Source: Candidatus Sulfotelmatobacter sp. (lineage in GTDB: Bacteria > Acidobacteriota > Terriglobia > Terriglobales > Acidobacteriaceae). From it: a stretch of DNA of 39,286 bases. The position numbers were made by a program, and so were the translations under genes. Location of the stretch: positions 1 to 39,286 of the forward strand of contig JASHPL010000122.1 in the NCBI GenBank assembly GCA_030038125.1, written 5' to 3'. The notes under the pieces are model-generated. The model did not search any database and was not told the DNA's origin. It saw only the letters and a list, made by a program, of their open reading frames with translations. Each line of letters begins with the position of its first letter. Position 1 is the stretch's first letter. Shown piece after piece: positions 15,920 to 24,561 of the stretch.

Positions 15920-17665
15920 TTATGCTGCCGCCCCGTTGACCCCGACAAATCCTTCGCGCTCCAAGTGCAAAATGATTTCCTGCGCCGCTTCCTCCGGTGA
16001 TAGCTCGCCAGTATCGATCGTGACCTCGGCATCGGTAGGAACTTCGTATGGATCCGAGACTCCGGTGAATTCCTTCAGAATTCCCGCACGCGCCTTGGCA
16101 TATAGCCCCTTGCGATCACGCTGTTCACAGACTTCGATCGAAGTGGCAATGTGCACCAGGATGAAGCCACCATGAGGCTCGATCAATTGCCGCACATGCC
16201 TCCGGGTCGCATCGTAGGGGGCGATCGGCGCACAAATCGCGATTCCGCCATTCTTGGTGATCTCGGAGGCGACATAGCCGATACGCCGAATATTGATGTC
16301 GCGGTGCTCTTTAGAGAATCCGAGCTCTGAAGACAGATGCTTGCGCACCAAGTCGCCATCGAGCAGTGTTACAGGCCTGCCTCCCACCTCCAAAAACTTC
16401 GTCATAAGCACGTTGGCGATTGTCGATTTACCCGATCCCGAGAGTCCAGTGAAGAAGATGGTTACACCCTGCTTTGCTCGCGGCGGGAAACTGCGCCGCA
16501 GTTCGTGCACTACTTCCGGATATGTGAACCAGCCGGGAATCTCGCGTCCCTCGTTCAAGCGCTTCCGTAATTCGGTGCCCGAAATGTTGAGCACGCGATC
16601 GCCATTTTTCACTTCATCGTCCGGCACATACCGGTCTTCAGCTTCCAGGTAGACCATCATATTGAAGGGAACCATGGTTACGCCGATGTCAGCTGCGTGC
16701 TTCCTAAATGTCTCCTGCGCTTCGTACGGCCCGTAGAAAGGCTTGTCGTCGACATCTTTCCCGGGTCCGGCATGATCGCGCCCCACGATGAAATGGGTGC
16801 AGCCATGATTCTTCCGGATCAGTGCATGCCAGATTGCTTCGCGCGGCCCGCCCATGCGCATGGCCAGCGGCAACAATGAGAGCTTTTGGGTCCCCTGTGG
16901 ATACTTCGAACTGAGTAACTGATAACAACGCACGCGGGTAAAGTAATCGACGTCGCCGGGCTTGGTCATGCCGACCGACGGATGAATGAGCAGATTCGCC
17001 TCAACCTGCCGGGCCGCGCGGAACGTGAGTTCCACATGGGCGCGGTGCATAGGATTGCGCGTCTGAAAAGCAACCACTCTCCGCCATCCCAGACGGGCGA
17101 ACTCCGCCCGCAATTCCGCCGGCGTGAAGCGCAGCGTGCGGAAGTCATAATGGGATGGAGCTTGCAGTCCCTCAACCCGCCCACCCACATACCATGGGTT
17201 GGATTTATTCATGGCATAGTCGGCCCCGGGATGCGCCTTGCTCGTGCTTTTGAATACAGCTTTGGCTTCCGCAGTGCGGTCGGGCTGCCAGACATCCTCC
17301 ACGTGCAACACGGCCAGCATCACACCCTCAGGATCGCGCAAGGCCACTTGGCTGCTGCCTGGGGTGAGTTTCCTGGCAAACTCTTCGGTCACATCCAGCG
17401 TGATCGGCATCGGCCATAGAATCCCGCAGGCCAGGCGCATGTTGTGGCAAACTCCCTCGTAGTCGGCGCGATTCATGAAGCCGTGCAGCGGCGAGAAGCC
17501 TCCGCTCATGAGCAGTTCGAGGTCGCAAAGTTGCCGCGCCGTCAGGTCCCACGAAGGCCATTCCCGCGAGTGCGCTTTCAGTTCTGCAGCTTTGTCCGGT
17601 CCGACGATGAGATTCACGAGTTCGTCGCCGTGGGGTGGAATCAAGTGGCTGGTCGTGTCGGTCAA
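15920..17665 (-). CDS. Bifunctional sulfate adenylyltransferase / adenylylsulfate kinase
   Basis: This 581-residue fusion makes APS from sulfate and ATP and then phosphorylates it to PAPS. The N-terminal ATP sulfurylase carries FQTRNPMHRAH at about residue 200 and the FIVGRDHAGPG motif. The C-terminal APS kinase has the P-loop FFTGLSGSGKST at about 405, then LDGDLVRKHLSSELGFSKEHRDINIRRIG and the APS-binding region GLYAKARAG. This domain order matches the Sat-CysC fusions known from Aquifex and others. I place the start at TTG 17665, because an AAGGAGC site lies ten bases upstream and the family-like sequence begins there; the longer ATG form at 17734 is less likely. No PAPS reductase is in the window. 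Confidence 0.93.
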   Translation of the reverse strand: MTDTTSHLIPPHGDELVNLIVGPDKAAELKAHSREWPSWDLTARQLCDLELLMSGGFSPLHGFMNRADYEGVCHNMRLACGILWPMPITLDVTEEFARKLTPGSSQVALRDPEGVMLAVLHVEDVWQPDRTAEAKAVFKSTSKAHPGADYAMNKSNPWYVGGRVEGLQAPSHYDFRTLRFTPAELRAEFARLGWRRVVAFQTRNPMHRAHVELTFRAARQVEANLLIHPSVGMTKPGDVDYFTRVRCYQLLSSKYPQGTQKLSLLPLAMRMGGPREAIWHALIRKNHGCTHFIVGRDHAGPGKDVDDKPFYGPYEAQETFRKHAADIGVTMVPFNMMVYLEAEDRYVPDDEVKNGDRVLNISGTELRKRLNEGREIPGWFTYPEVVHELRRSFPPRAKQGVTIFFTGLSGSGKSTIANVLMTKFLEVGGRPVTLLDGDLVRKHLSSELGFSKEHRDINIRRIGYVASEITKNGGIAICAPIAPYDATRRHVRQLIEPHGGFILVHIATSIEVCEQRDRKGLYAKARAGILKEFTGVSDPYEVPTDAEVTIDTGELSPEEAAQEIILHLEREGFVGVNGAAA

Positions 17666-17674
17666 GCCAAAAAA

Positions 17675-17681
17675 GCTCCTT
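17675..17681 (-). promoter_or_regulatory. Ribosome binding site for sat-cysC
   Basis: The minus strand reads AAGGAGC, followed by nine bases and TTG. It supports initiation at the non-ATG codon at 17665 rather than the upstream in-frame ATG. Confidence 0.65.
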
Positions 17682-18061
17682 CTTGAGAATTTAACAACTA
17701 ACTCTATAACCTTTATCTGGATTAGACCAGACAATTACGCATAGCTTGCGAACCCGTGAAAAGGGGGAATGAGGAGAACCTGCGAGTAACGTTAGGTTAT
17801 CATTTTTTCCCGTCGCTCGAAAGAGCGGCTCTCTGTGGGAATCAACAAAGTCGATGCAATTGCAGTTCCTTCGTAGAGGTTTTCCGGTCGTTTAAATGCT
17901 TACGCGTGAAGGGCTTATCCAGAGATGCTGCGCCCAGAGGCGGACGTTTCTCAGAAGTGTGAAAACTATTGCGTTCTTGATTCGATCACGCGTCGATAAA
18001 AGTTTGATGCCTAAGGGTGTCTGCAAATGGTTGGTCGAGACAGTCCGCGCGCCGCGCGCCG
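17682..18061. other. Intergenic region upstream of sat-cysC, no gene recognised
   Basis: About 380 bases lie between the sat-cysC ribosome binding site and the pseudopilin stop. Short frames on both strands look non-coding. A small palindrome, CTGG-N6-CCAG, lies at about 17717-17730. It precedes an AT-richer stretch that could contain the sat-cysC promoter, but I see no clean -35/-10 pair and no riboswitch class I can name. Confidence 0.5.
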
Positions 18062-18517
18062 TCACCAACTACTGTAGGCAGTCCCATCGCTGGCGGTCGC
18101 GTTCGAGGCGGAATGCACATCCGTAATACCGGGATCCTGCTGATCCACTGCCATCATTACGTCTTCCTGGGCGACCTCCCAATTTGCCTGGCGGGTCATG
18201 GGATCGATAGGAATCTGCCGCAGATATCCTGCAGTCACCAGGTCATCGAGCGACTGTGGCGCTTTCTGTTTGTCTAATGTGTATTGCGAGATGACGTTGC
18301 GCAAAGTGCTCAGGTTCGCCCGGAGCACCGATTCGCGCGCCTGAACAATGGACTGGTTGTATACGGGAACAGCGACCGCCATCAGAATCATGATGATGCT
18401 CATCACGATCATCAATTCCAGCAGCGTGAATCCGCGGGTGTGGCATGGAGTGCGCGGATTTCGTCCTTTTAACTCAAGAATGCCGGTACTCGCTCTTCGT
18501 CGTGGACCCGAAAGCAT
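18062..18517 (-). CDS. GspG-like type II secretion pseudopilin (second copy)
   Basis: This 151-residue protein has a prepilin signature: a basic leader ending in RG, cleavage before F in GFTLLELMIVMSIIMILMAV, then a hydrophobic helix. The later part (SQYTLDKQKAPQSLDDLVTA, IPIDPMT) is typical of GspG, the major pseudopilin. The C terminus (TASDGTAYSSW) resembles the GspG calcium-loop end but lacks the usual SWG. Its ATG directly follows the stop of the preceding pseudopilin gene. The leader of about 28 residues is long. It is the last gene of a secretin-pseudopilin-pseudopilin group. Confidence 0.88.
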   Translation of the reverse strand: MLSGPRRRASTGILELKGRNPRTPCHTRGFTLLELMIVMSIIMILMAVAVPVYNQSIVQARESVLRANLSTLRNVISQYTLDKQKAPQSLDDLVTAGYLRQIPIDPMTRQANWEVAQEDVMMAVDQQDPGITDVHSASNATASDGTAYSSW

Positions 18518-19075
18518 CTACCAATCCTTGTACTTCGTTCCATCCAACGCCGTGCCTTCCGACTTGGTGTACACATCAAAAACACTCTGTCCGCCCCAGG
18601 AATCGGAATCAGGGTCGTCTTGCATCGACCTCATACCCCACTCCTTGCTGTTGGTCATGGGGTCTGTAGGGATAGAACGCAAAAACCGGACTTTCTTGCC
18701 GCCTTGTATCTCTACGCCCTTGACCAGGTCGTCCAGCGCGGGAGGGTACCCCTGACTGTCTAATTTCGCCTGGAAAGCTCCGCGGTCCGCGGAGTCCTTG
18801 TACCGGTCAATGGCATCCCGCATCTCCCAAAGTGCTTGGCGGAGTTGCCGTTCCTTCTCCCGTTGGATCGTAACCCGCGCCAGCGGAAGCGCCATCATCG
18901 TAAGAATGGAGAGGATCATGGTCGCGACAATCAGCTCCATCAGCGTGAAACCCCGCTGGAGCCGCGACGTTCGATCCTTCCAGTTTCTATATTTGGTTCT
19001 GGAAAACGTACCGATACCTCTCACGCTCTGCCGAAGTTTCGCCGACTCGCTTTGCAGTCGTTGCTCGCGAAGCAA
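18518..19075 (-). CDS. GspG-like type II secretion pseudopilin (first copy)
   Basis: This protein of up to 185 residues has a prepilin cleavage motif (RGFTLMELIVATMILSILTMM) and a GspG-type body (AIDRYKDSADRGAF, YPPALDDLVKGV, FLRSIPTDPMTNSKEWG). Its C terminus contains DSDSWGGQSVFDVY and ends ALDGTKYKDW, close to the calcium-binding loop of GspG. The longest frame begins with TTG at 19075 inside a 7-bp hairpin (19059-19077). A GTG at codon 19 would give a shorter leader, and no ATG precedes the cleavage site, so the start is uncertain. It follows the secretin gene by 76 bases. Confidence 0.88.
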   Translation of the reverse strand: MLREQRLQSESAKLRQSVRGIGTFSRTKYRNWKDRTSRLQRGFTLMELIVATMILSILTMMALPLARVTIQREKERQLRQALWEMRDAIDRYKDSADRGAFQAKLDSQGYPPALDDLVKGVEIQGGKKVRFLRSIPTDPMTNSKEWGMRSMQDDPDSDSWGGQSVFDVYTKSEGTALDGTKYKDW

Positions 19076-19151
19076 CGGGAGTTAGCAAGCATTCGGCGGG
19101 AATCGAAAAACCTGTCCTTAGTCTGAACCAGAACTCCCAGATTTGTCGCCT

Positions 19152-21467
19152 CTATTGCACCGTGACAGCGGCTTGAGCTCCCGTCACCGCAATCGATTGT
19201 AAGCCTGGATCGCGCGCTCCTCCTCGTGTGATGGTCAAAGGGGACTGCCCGGTGGCTTTCGCCTGAAAAGTTAGGGTTACCACTGTACCTTGTCCGGTAA
19301 CCCCGCCTGAGCCTGGAGGTCGCGAGGCTGTAATGGTGACTTGTCCCAAGCCATCATCCTCGCGATGGACCAGTGCGACCGCCTGACCATCCTGCGAGAG
19401 GAAGCCGCCGTTGGAAACATTCAATATCTGAAGGACCTTCGGATCGTAGTTCAGCTGCACTGGCACGGAATATACGTTCTGTGCTCCAGAAATCAACAGG
19501 TTGACGGCAAAGGTATTGCCTTTGGTCGCCTGAATCGTTGCCGGGTCGAAAGCAAAGCTCGGTGTCGCTCCGGCAGACGAATTGCCCGGTGTGATTGCCG
19601 ATTGCGATTGCGGAGTCGCACTTCCCGGTTGCGCCATGCCGGACGGCGGTGCCGATTGATTCGGCTGGCGGCCTGGGGCGGCTGGAGCGACCGCTGCGGG
19701 TTGGCTGATGTGCCGCAACTCGATCGTATTAGCCGTGCCGATGTCGATCTGGCGTTGGTTCATTTCGTTAATGTCTGTGCCACGGATGATGTGCGGAGTG
19801 ATGGCGAATACCGTCTCATCCTGTTCGTTATCGGTTTGGGTCTGCCCGAACAGGTATTTCAAAATCGGAATGCTCGCCAGCCCGGGGATGCCGCTCAGCG
19901 ACCTGGTCTGGGAATCGTCCAGAATGCCGCCAATCAGACTGGTCTCGCCGTCCGCCAGACGGATTTCACCCAAATCGACTTTTTTCTGCCCAATGATGGG
20001 CTGCGTGATTCCGCCGATGCTGGCCTGCCCGATCTCCGAAGAAATCTCCATGGCAATCTTCATGGTTACGTCGCGATCGGTGTGGATGTGAGGCGTGACG
20101 TCAATATTCACGCCAACGTCAATGTACTGAAACTGCGTATTGACCAATGGATTGATGCCGACGCCGCCAATGCCGGGCTGAAACGATCCTGTCGCCACGG
20201 GCAGGCGTTCACCGATTTTGAGCGATGCTTTTTGATTGTCGAGCGCCCGAATCTGCGGGCTCTGAATCATCTTTGTGTCGCTGTTGCTCAACAACGCCGA
20301 TAAGTTCGCAGACCCGATCGAGACCTGGAAGTCGGTTGCGTTCAAGTTGCCCAAAGTATTGAGCTCGAGACCGTTACTGCCAGTGGTGGACGTCGGGGTT
20401 GTTCCCGTTGTGGTGGTCGTGCTGGTGGTCGTGCTGGTATTGATATTGCTCTGCAACGTCACCGTCGCGCTTGTGGGCGGACTCAAGCCAAGGGTCTTGG
20501 CCCGGTCCCGGCTGATCTGCATAACGTCAATATCGATCAGGACTTCGGGCCGCGCTTTGTCGAGGTCGTCCACCAGCTTTTGTGCCAGCGCGATCTGGTC
20601 CGGAGTCCCACGAACCACCAGCGCATTCTGTGACAGCAACTGTTGTACGCGCTGCACGTCGAGTACAGCACGGATCGCATTGACCACATCCTGCAGTTCC
20701 GTCGGCTGGGAGAGATTCGATAAATAGAAAGTCTTCAGAACGCTCTGTTCCAGCTCCTTGCGCTTGGCGGGATTATCCTGGGCCACGAAAATTGTATTCG
20801 GTGTGACTGGCCGCCAGAAGGTCTTCGATTCTAGAGCCACGATCTCCAGCGCCTGCGCCAAAGTGACTCCGTTTAATTCCACTTTGATCTGCTTGGGAAC
20901 GTAATCGGGATCGAACAAGACGTTAATTCCCGCCAGCTGTCCAATCGTGCGATAGACTACGTCGGACTTATCGGTCAGCTTGACGGTGATGGGTACGTTG
21001 GAAATCGACTCGAGCTCGACCGGTCCACCCGCGTCGCGCACCTCGCGCTCCAGAGCGTTCGGCGGTCCTGCGGCTTGCGGCTGCGGATTCTGCTGTTTGT
21101 TGATCATCTCCAGCGTGCGGTCAAGTTCCTGCTTGGCGATGAACAACGACGGGTCAATCTCCAGCGCTTTGCGAAACTGCTCCACAGCTTCGTCGAGCTT
21201 ACCGTCATCCCGCAATTTCTGGCCGCGGTGAACAATAGCCGCCGCTGCTTCAAACCGCGTACGCTGATATGCAGACCGATAGCGAAGATCCTTCGGTTTC
21301 AGGTCGTAAGCTTGCTTGAAGTATCCGTAGGCAGCTTCGTAATTCTGGCGTGCTTCGGCATCCTGTCCTTTCGCGTATAGAGACTTAGCCTTATCACCGG
21401 CCAAGGAGGGGAGCACTATAATCGCGACCAGCAACAGCAGTCCGGCTGGGCGCATCAACCGTTTCAT
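19152..21467 (-). CDS. Secretin (GspD/PilQ-like) with TPR repeats and C-terminal cohesin domain
   Basis: This 771-residue outer-membrane secretin has an unusual build. A signal peptide (MKRLMRPAGLLLLVAIIVLPSLAG) is followed by TPR-like repeats (residues about 25-125), an STN domain (about 155-225), a secretin N domain (about 245-310) and the secretin core to about 565. The core includes VPVATGSF-type and SGIPGLASIPILKYLFG motifs. A Thr/Ser-rich loop lies at about 342-365. A Pro/Gln/Ser linker then leads to a cohesin-type domain at about 637-771. GAGG lies in the upstream region before ATG 21467. It probably heads an operon with two pseudopilins; inner-membrane Gsp/Pil parts are not in the window. 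Confidence 0.93.
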   Translation of the reverse strand: MKRLMRPAGLLLLVAIIVLPSLAGDKAKSLYAKGQDAEARQNYEAAYGYFKQAYDLKPKDLRYRSAYQRTRFEAAAAIVHRGQKLRDDGKLDEAVEQFRKALEIDPSLFIAKQELDRTLEMINKQQNPQPQAAGPPNALEREVRDAGGPVELESISNVPITVKLTDKSDVVYRTIGQLAGINVLFDPDYVPKQIKVELNGVTLAQALEIVALESKTFWRPVTPNTIFVAQDNPAKRKELEQSVLKTFYLSNLSQPTELQDVVNAIRAVLDVQRVQQLLSQNALVVRGTPDQIALAQKLVDDLDKARPEVLIDIDVMQISRDRAKTLGLSPPTSATVTLQSNINTSTTTSTTTTTGTTPTSTTGSNGLELNTLGNLNATDFQVSIGSANLSALLSNSDTKMIQSPQIRALDNQKASLKIGERLPVATGSFQPGIGGVGINPLVNTQFQYIDVGVNIDVTPHIHTDRDVTMKIAMEISSEIGQASIGGITQPIIGQKKVDLGEIRLADGETSLIGGILDDSQTRSLSGIPGLASIPILKYLFGQTQTDNEQDETVFAITPHIIRGTDINEMNQRQIDIGTANTIELRHISQPAAVAPAAPGRQPNQSAPPSGMAQPGSATPQSQSAITPGNSSAGATPSFAFDPATIQATKGNTFAVNLLISGAQNVYSVPVQLNYDPKVLQILNVSNGGFLSQDGQAVALVHREDDGLGQVTITASRPPGSGGVTGQGTVVTLTFQAKATGQSPLTITRGGARDPGLQSIAVTGAQAAVTVQ

Positions 21468-21813
21468 TCGATGATCCTCATGAAAGAAGGTCCTTTAATG
21501 CGATTTAATGCGGTCTTTCGCTGGGAACTCTCGACCGTCCCGCCGACCGCTCTTCAAGATACATTTGCGCGGCGGGAGGTCCCGCATGATGCATATAAAG
21601 GCTTTGTACGGCGCGATTATAGCATCCGCTGTTTCAGTGCTCGAAGTGCTTGCGCAACCTGCATTTACAATCTTTGGTCGTAGGACTCCGGAATACCCCC
21701 GTTCGCTCCTCGGGACCTCCGACGTCGCACGCGGAACCTTTAAGCGTTGAAGGGAAGGCCTGAGGTCCGAAGACCGACTGCTGTTACCATGGAACTTACC
21801 GCAATTCGAGCCA
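21468..21813. other. Divergent intergenic region, secretin operon / smpB
   Basis: About 346 bases separate the two divergent genes. It must hold promoters in both directions, but I cannot place them with confidence. A near-repeat AATGCGATTT/AATGCGGTCT occurs at about 21498-21516, and a small GGTC-CGAA-GACC hairpin lies near 21764-21775. I looked for tmRNA because smpB is adjacent and saw no sign of it. Confidence 0.5.
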
Positions 21814-22344
21814 ATGCCACGCCAATCCACACATCAAACTAAGCCCAATGCAGAGAAATCTCCTCGCCGTGATCCCACAGCCAGCGGCCAGCGAGATGCT
21901 GCCTTCAATAGGATCGCTTCGCATAACTATTTCTTGCTGGAAAAATTTGAAGCCGGAGTGGCTCTCACCGGCACGGAGGTGAAATCGATTCGCGGCGGGA
22001 GGGCGAATCTCAAAGATGCTTATGGATTGGTCCAAAACGGGGAACTATGGTTGCTGAATTGCCATATAAGCCCTTATGAACACGGCAGTTATTCGAATCA
22101 TGCCGCGCTGCGTACCCGCAAACTCCTCATGCATCGCGACGAAATTCGCAAGCTCCTGGGCAAGACGCAACAAAAGGGACTGACGCTGATCCCCACGCGA
22201 ATGTACTTTAAGAACGGCAGAGTGAAGGTTGAACTCGCGCTCGCTAAGGGCAAACAGCTCTGGGATAAGCGCGAAACCGAACGTCGCCGTGCCGCCGATC
22301 GAGAAGCCAGAGAGGCGATCGCCCATGGGCGCAAGCACAAGTAG
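21814..22344 (+). CDS. smpB: SsrA-binding protein SmpB
   Basis: This protein of 176 residues binds tmRNA and is required for trans-translation, the rescue of stalled ribosomes. The core runs from AAFNRIASHNYFLLEKFEAGVALTGTEVKSIR through LKDAYGLVQNGELWLLNCHISPYEHG to the basic C-terminal tail (DKRETERRRAADREAREAIA, ending GRKHK). A basic extension of about 25 residues precedes the core, longer than in most SmpB proteins. A downstream gene begins within or just after its end. tmRNA itself is not in this window. Confidence 0.97.
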   Translation: MPRQSTHQTKPNAEKSPRRDPTASGQRDAAFNRIASHNYFLLEKFEAGVALTGTEVKSIRGGRANLKDAYGLVQNGELWLLNCHISPYEHGSYSNHAALRTRKLLMHRDEIRKLLGKTQQKGLTLIPTRMYFKNGRVKVELALAKGKQLWDKRETERRRAADREAREAIAHGRKHK

Positions 22345-22372
22345 ATACGGCCGAAGCCATTCGGGCGTGCCG

Positions 22373-22735
22373 ATGAAGACCGTAAACCTCAAGAACGACC
22401 TCCCGACTGTCCTGGAAGCGTTATCGCGGCTTGATCGGGAGCTGGCCGTGGCGCGAGCCGAGCGAATCTCAATCCTGAAGGTTATTCATGGATATGGTTC
22501 CAGCGGCACCGGCGGTGACATTCGCATCGCGGTGCAGAAGCGCCTTCACGCAATGGCAGAGGCAGGGGAAATCACCGCCTGTATTTTCGGGGAATATTGG
22601 TCCAAATCAGATGATGCAAGTTGGCGTTTGCTTCAGGCGATGCCCGATCTGAAGAATGATTCAGACCTGGGTCGTGGAAATAAGGGCGTCACCATCGTTT
22701 GGATCAGCACGGCTGAACGGTCTCAGCACGTTTAG
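22373..22735 (+). CDS. Smr-like (MutS2 C-terminal) domain protein
   Basis: This protein of about 120 residues shows an Smr-like signature, ILKVIHGYGSSGTGGDIRIAV, at about residues 34-54. In MutS2 and stand-alone Smr proteins this motif belongs to a nicking or RNA-cleaving domain. The rest is short and not distinctive, and the typical DLHG motif is not obvious, so nuclease activity is not established. I take the ATG at 22373 (MKTVNL); an in-frame ATG at 22325 would overlap the end of smpB by 20 bases. Close spacing to smpB and to the following gene suggests one transcript. Confidence 0.7.
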   Translation: MKTVNLKNDLPTVLEALSRLDRELAVARAERISILKVIHGYGSSGTGGDIRIAVQKRLHAMAEAGEITACIFGEYWSKSDDASWRLLQAMPDLKNDSDLGRGNKGVTIVWISTAERSQHV

Positions 22736-22737
22736 AT

Positions 22738-24495
22738 TTGGTAAGCGCTGCAGCGAAAAATCTCGAATCTAACCGGATAAATCCGAACATGGGCGGGACT
22801 CCGCCAGAATCGATACGCAACAGCAATAATGCTTCCGGGACACTTGCTGACAAACCCGAACGCCATCGCTGGCGCTGGATTCTTCTTACCCTCTTGCTGC
22901 TTGCGCTTGCTGGCGCGATTGGCATCAGCTATGTGATTTCGCATGCACTTCCTATCTTGCGCGCGCGAATTATCGAAACGCTCTCAACCCGGTTTAAGAG
23001 CAAAATCGAGCTACCGGACCTACACGTCTCTCTAGTCCAAGGTTTCGTCGTCGAGGGCAAAGACCTGAAGATCTTTCCTGAGACCGCCTCTGACGCTACG
23101 GCTTCTGCTGTTGAGCCGGTCATCGCAGTGCAGGAATTTCGTTTTCGAACTGGATTCCGCAATTTGTTTCATTCGCCCATGCACGTTGACATCGTGCACG
23201 TGAAAGGAATGATCGTTAATATCCCTCACCGGGAGCCCGCCGCGACCGCGGGTCAGCCCGTGCCATCCGCCAACCGTCCAAATTCCAGACCCGCGCAACC
23301 TCAGTCCGCCGACGCATTGAGCATCATCGTCGACACTCTCGTGTTCGATGACGTGCAGGTCGTAATCAAGACTCGCACTGCGGCAAAACCCCCGACCATC
23401 CTCGCGATTACCCACCTTGAAATGAAAAATGTCGGCCCAGGTCTGCCAATGCCCTTCAATGCAACGCTCATCAATCCCAGGCCGGTGGGAAATATTCATT
23501 CCCAAGGGCAGTTCGGGCCGTTCCAGGTGACGGAACCGCGAGATACGCCAGTCTCCGGAAATTATTCTTTTACCCACGCCGACCTCAGTACATTTAGGGG
23601 TATAAGCGGATTTCTTTCGTCGATCGGCAGTTATACCGGCACGCTGGGCAGGATCGCCGTCAATGGGGAGACGGACACCCCAGATTTTCGTTTGGAGAGA
23701 AGCGGGCACGCTGTCGCATTGCACACCGATTTTCATGCCATCGTCGACGGCACTGACGGCGATACATACCTCCAACCGGTCGCGGCTCGATTTTTGGAAT
23801 CATCTTTTACAGCGAGAGGAAAGATTATCCGAATCGCGAACCCGCACGGCCACGATCTCGAATTAGATGTTGTTATGGATCATGCTCGAATCCAGGACCT
23901 GCTCCGGTTGGGTGTAAAAACCGAGCCGCCGGTCATGACTGGATCCATTCTGATGAATGCGAAAGTAAGTCTGCCGCCGGGTCCACAAGATGTTGCCGAC
24001 CGACTCGATCTTTCAGGGAAATTCAGGATTACTGCGGGCCTGTTCTCCAACGATAAGATTCAGGATCGCGTCAATGATCTAAGCCTGCGGGCGCAGGGTA
24101 AGCCTCAACTCGTGAAGCAGCAGGGAGATGTGAACGTGCCCTCGGATCTGAGCGGCACCTTCCAACTCGACAAGGGAGTTATGACTTTCTCGCGATTGAA
24201 GTTTTTGGTTCCGGGTGTGGAATCCGACATCCACGGCCAGTACAGCCTGGATGGCAACATCTTCGATTTCCACGGGCTGCTGAAGTTACATGCCAGGCTT
24301 TCGCAGCTGACTACCGGTTGGAAATCAATTCTGTTGAAACCCATCGACCCGTTTTTCAGCAAAAATGGTGCGGGCACTGAGGTTCCATTTCGCGTAACGG
24401 GCACACGCTCGGAGCCACACTTCGGACTGGATTTTGGTCACAAAGACGAGGCAACCGAACCCAAGGCAGACCCGCAGTCTGCGACAACAAAATAA
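22738..24495 (+). CDS. AsmA-like membrane-anchored protein
   Basis: This 585-residue protein has a short cytoplasmic part, one N-terminal transmembrane helix (about residues 47-67, WRWILLTLLLLALAGAIGIS) and a long periplasmic beta-rich region. The order and composition, with repeated beta segments and the C-terminal stretch KLHARLSQLTTGWKSILLKP, resemble the AsmA/TamB-like group involved in outer-membrane lipid homeostasis. The start may be TTG 22738, three bases after the preceding stop, or ATG 22789. The family call is by overall pattern, not by a catalytic motif. Confidence 0.7.
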   Translation: MVSAAAKNLESNRINPNMGGTPPESIRNSNNASGTLADKPERHRWRWILLTLLLLALAGAIGISYVISHALPILRARIIETLSTRFKSKIELPDLHVSLVQGFVVEGKDLKIFPETASDATASAVEPVIAVQEFRFRTGFRNLFHSPMHVDIVHVKGMIVNIPHREPAATAGQPVPSANRPNSRPAQPQSADALSIIVDTLVFDDVQVVIKTRTAAKPPTILAITHLEMKNVGPGLPMPFNATLINPRPVGNIHSQGQFGPFQVTEPRDTPVSGNYSFTHADLSTFRGISGFLSSIGSYTGTLGRIAVNGETDTPDFRLERSGHAVALHTDFHAIVDGTDGDTYLQPVAARFLESSFTARGKIIRIANPHGHDLELDVVMDHARIQDLLRLGVKTEPPVMTGSILMNAKVSLPPGPQDVADRLDLSGKFRITAGLFSNDKIQDRVNDLSLRAQGKPQLVKQQGDVNVPSDLSGTFQLDKGVMTFSRLKFLVPGVESDIHGQYSLDGNIFDFHGLLKLHARLSQLTTGWKSILLKPIDPFFSKNGAGTEVPFRVTGTRSEPHFGLDFGHKDEATEPKADPQSATTK

Positions 24496-24561
24496 GGGCA
24501 CCGTCGAATCATCCGCGCGTCTTGGCTGCGGGTTCATTTTGATGAGGCGAGAGCGGCCGTT

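Noticed and set aside
13005-18020. CCTAAGGGT shared by two intergenic regions (near 13009 and 18011)
   Set aside because: Two copies of a 9-mer in 39 kb are not far from chance, and the flanks differ.
17666-18061. SAM-type riboswitch upstream of sat-cysC (a CTTATCCAGAG stretch near 17913)
   Set aside because: It lies in the wrong orientation for sat-cysC, has no gene downstream in its own direction, and the rest of the consensus is absent.
21468-21813. tmRNA next to smpB
   Set aside because: No tRNA-like ends and no tag-peptide frame were visible.
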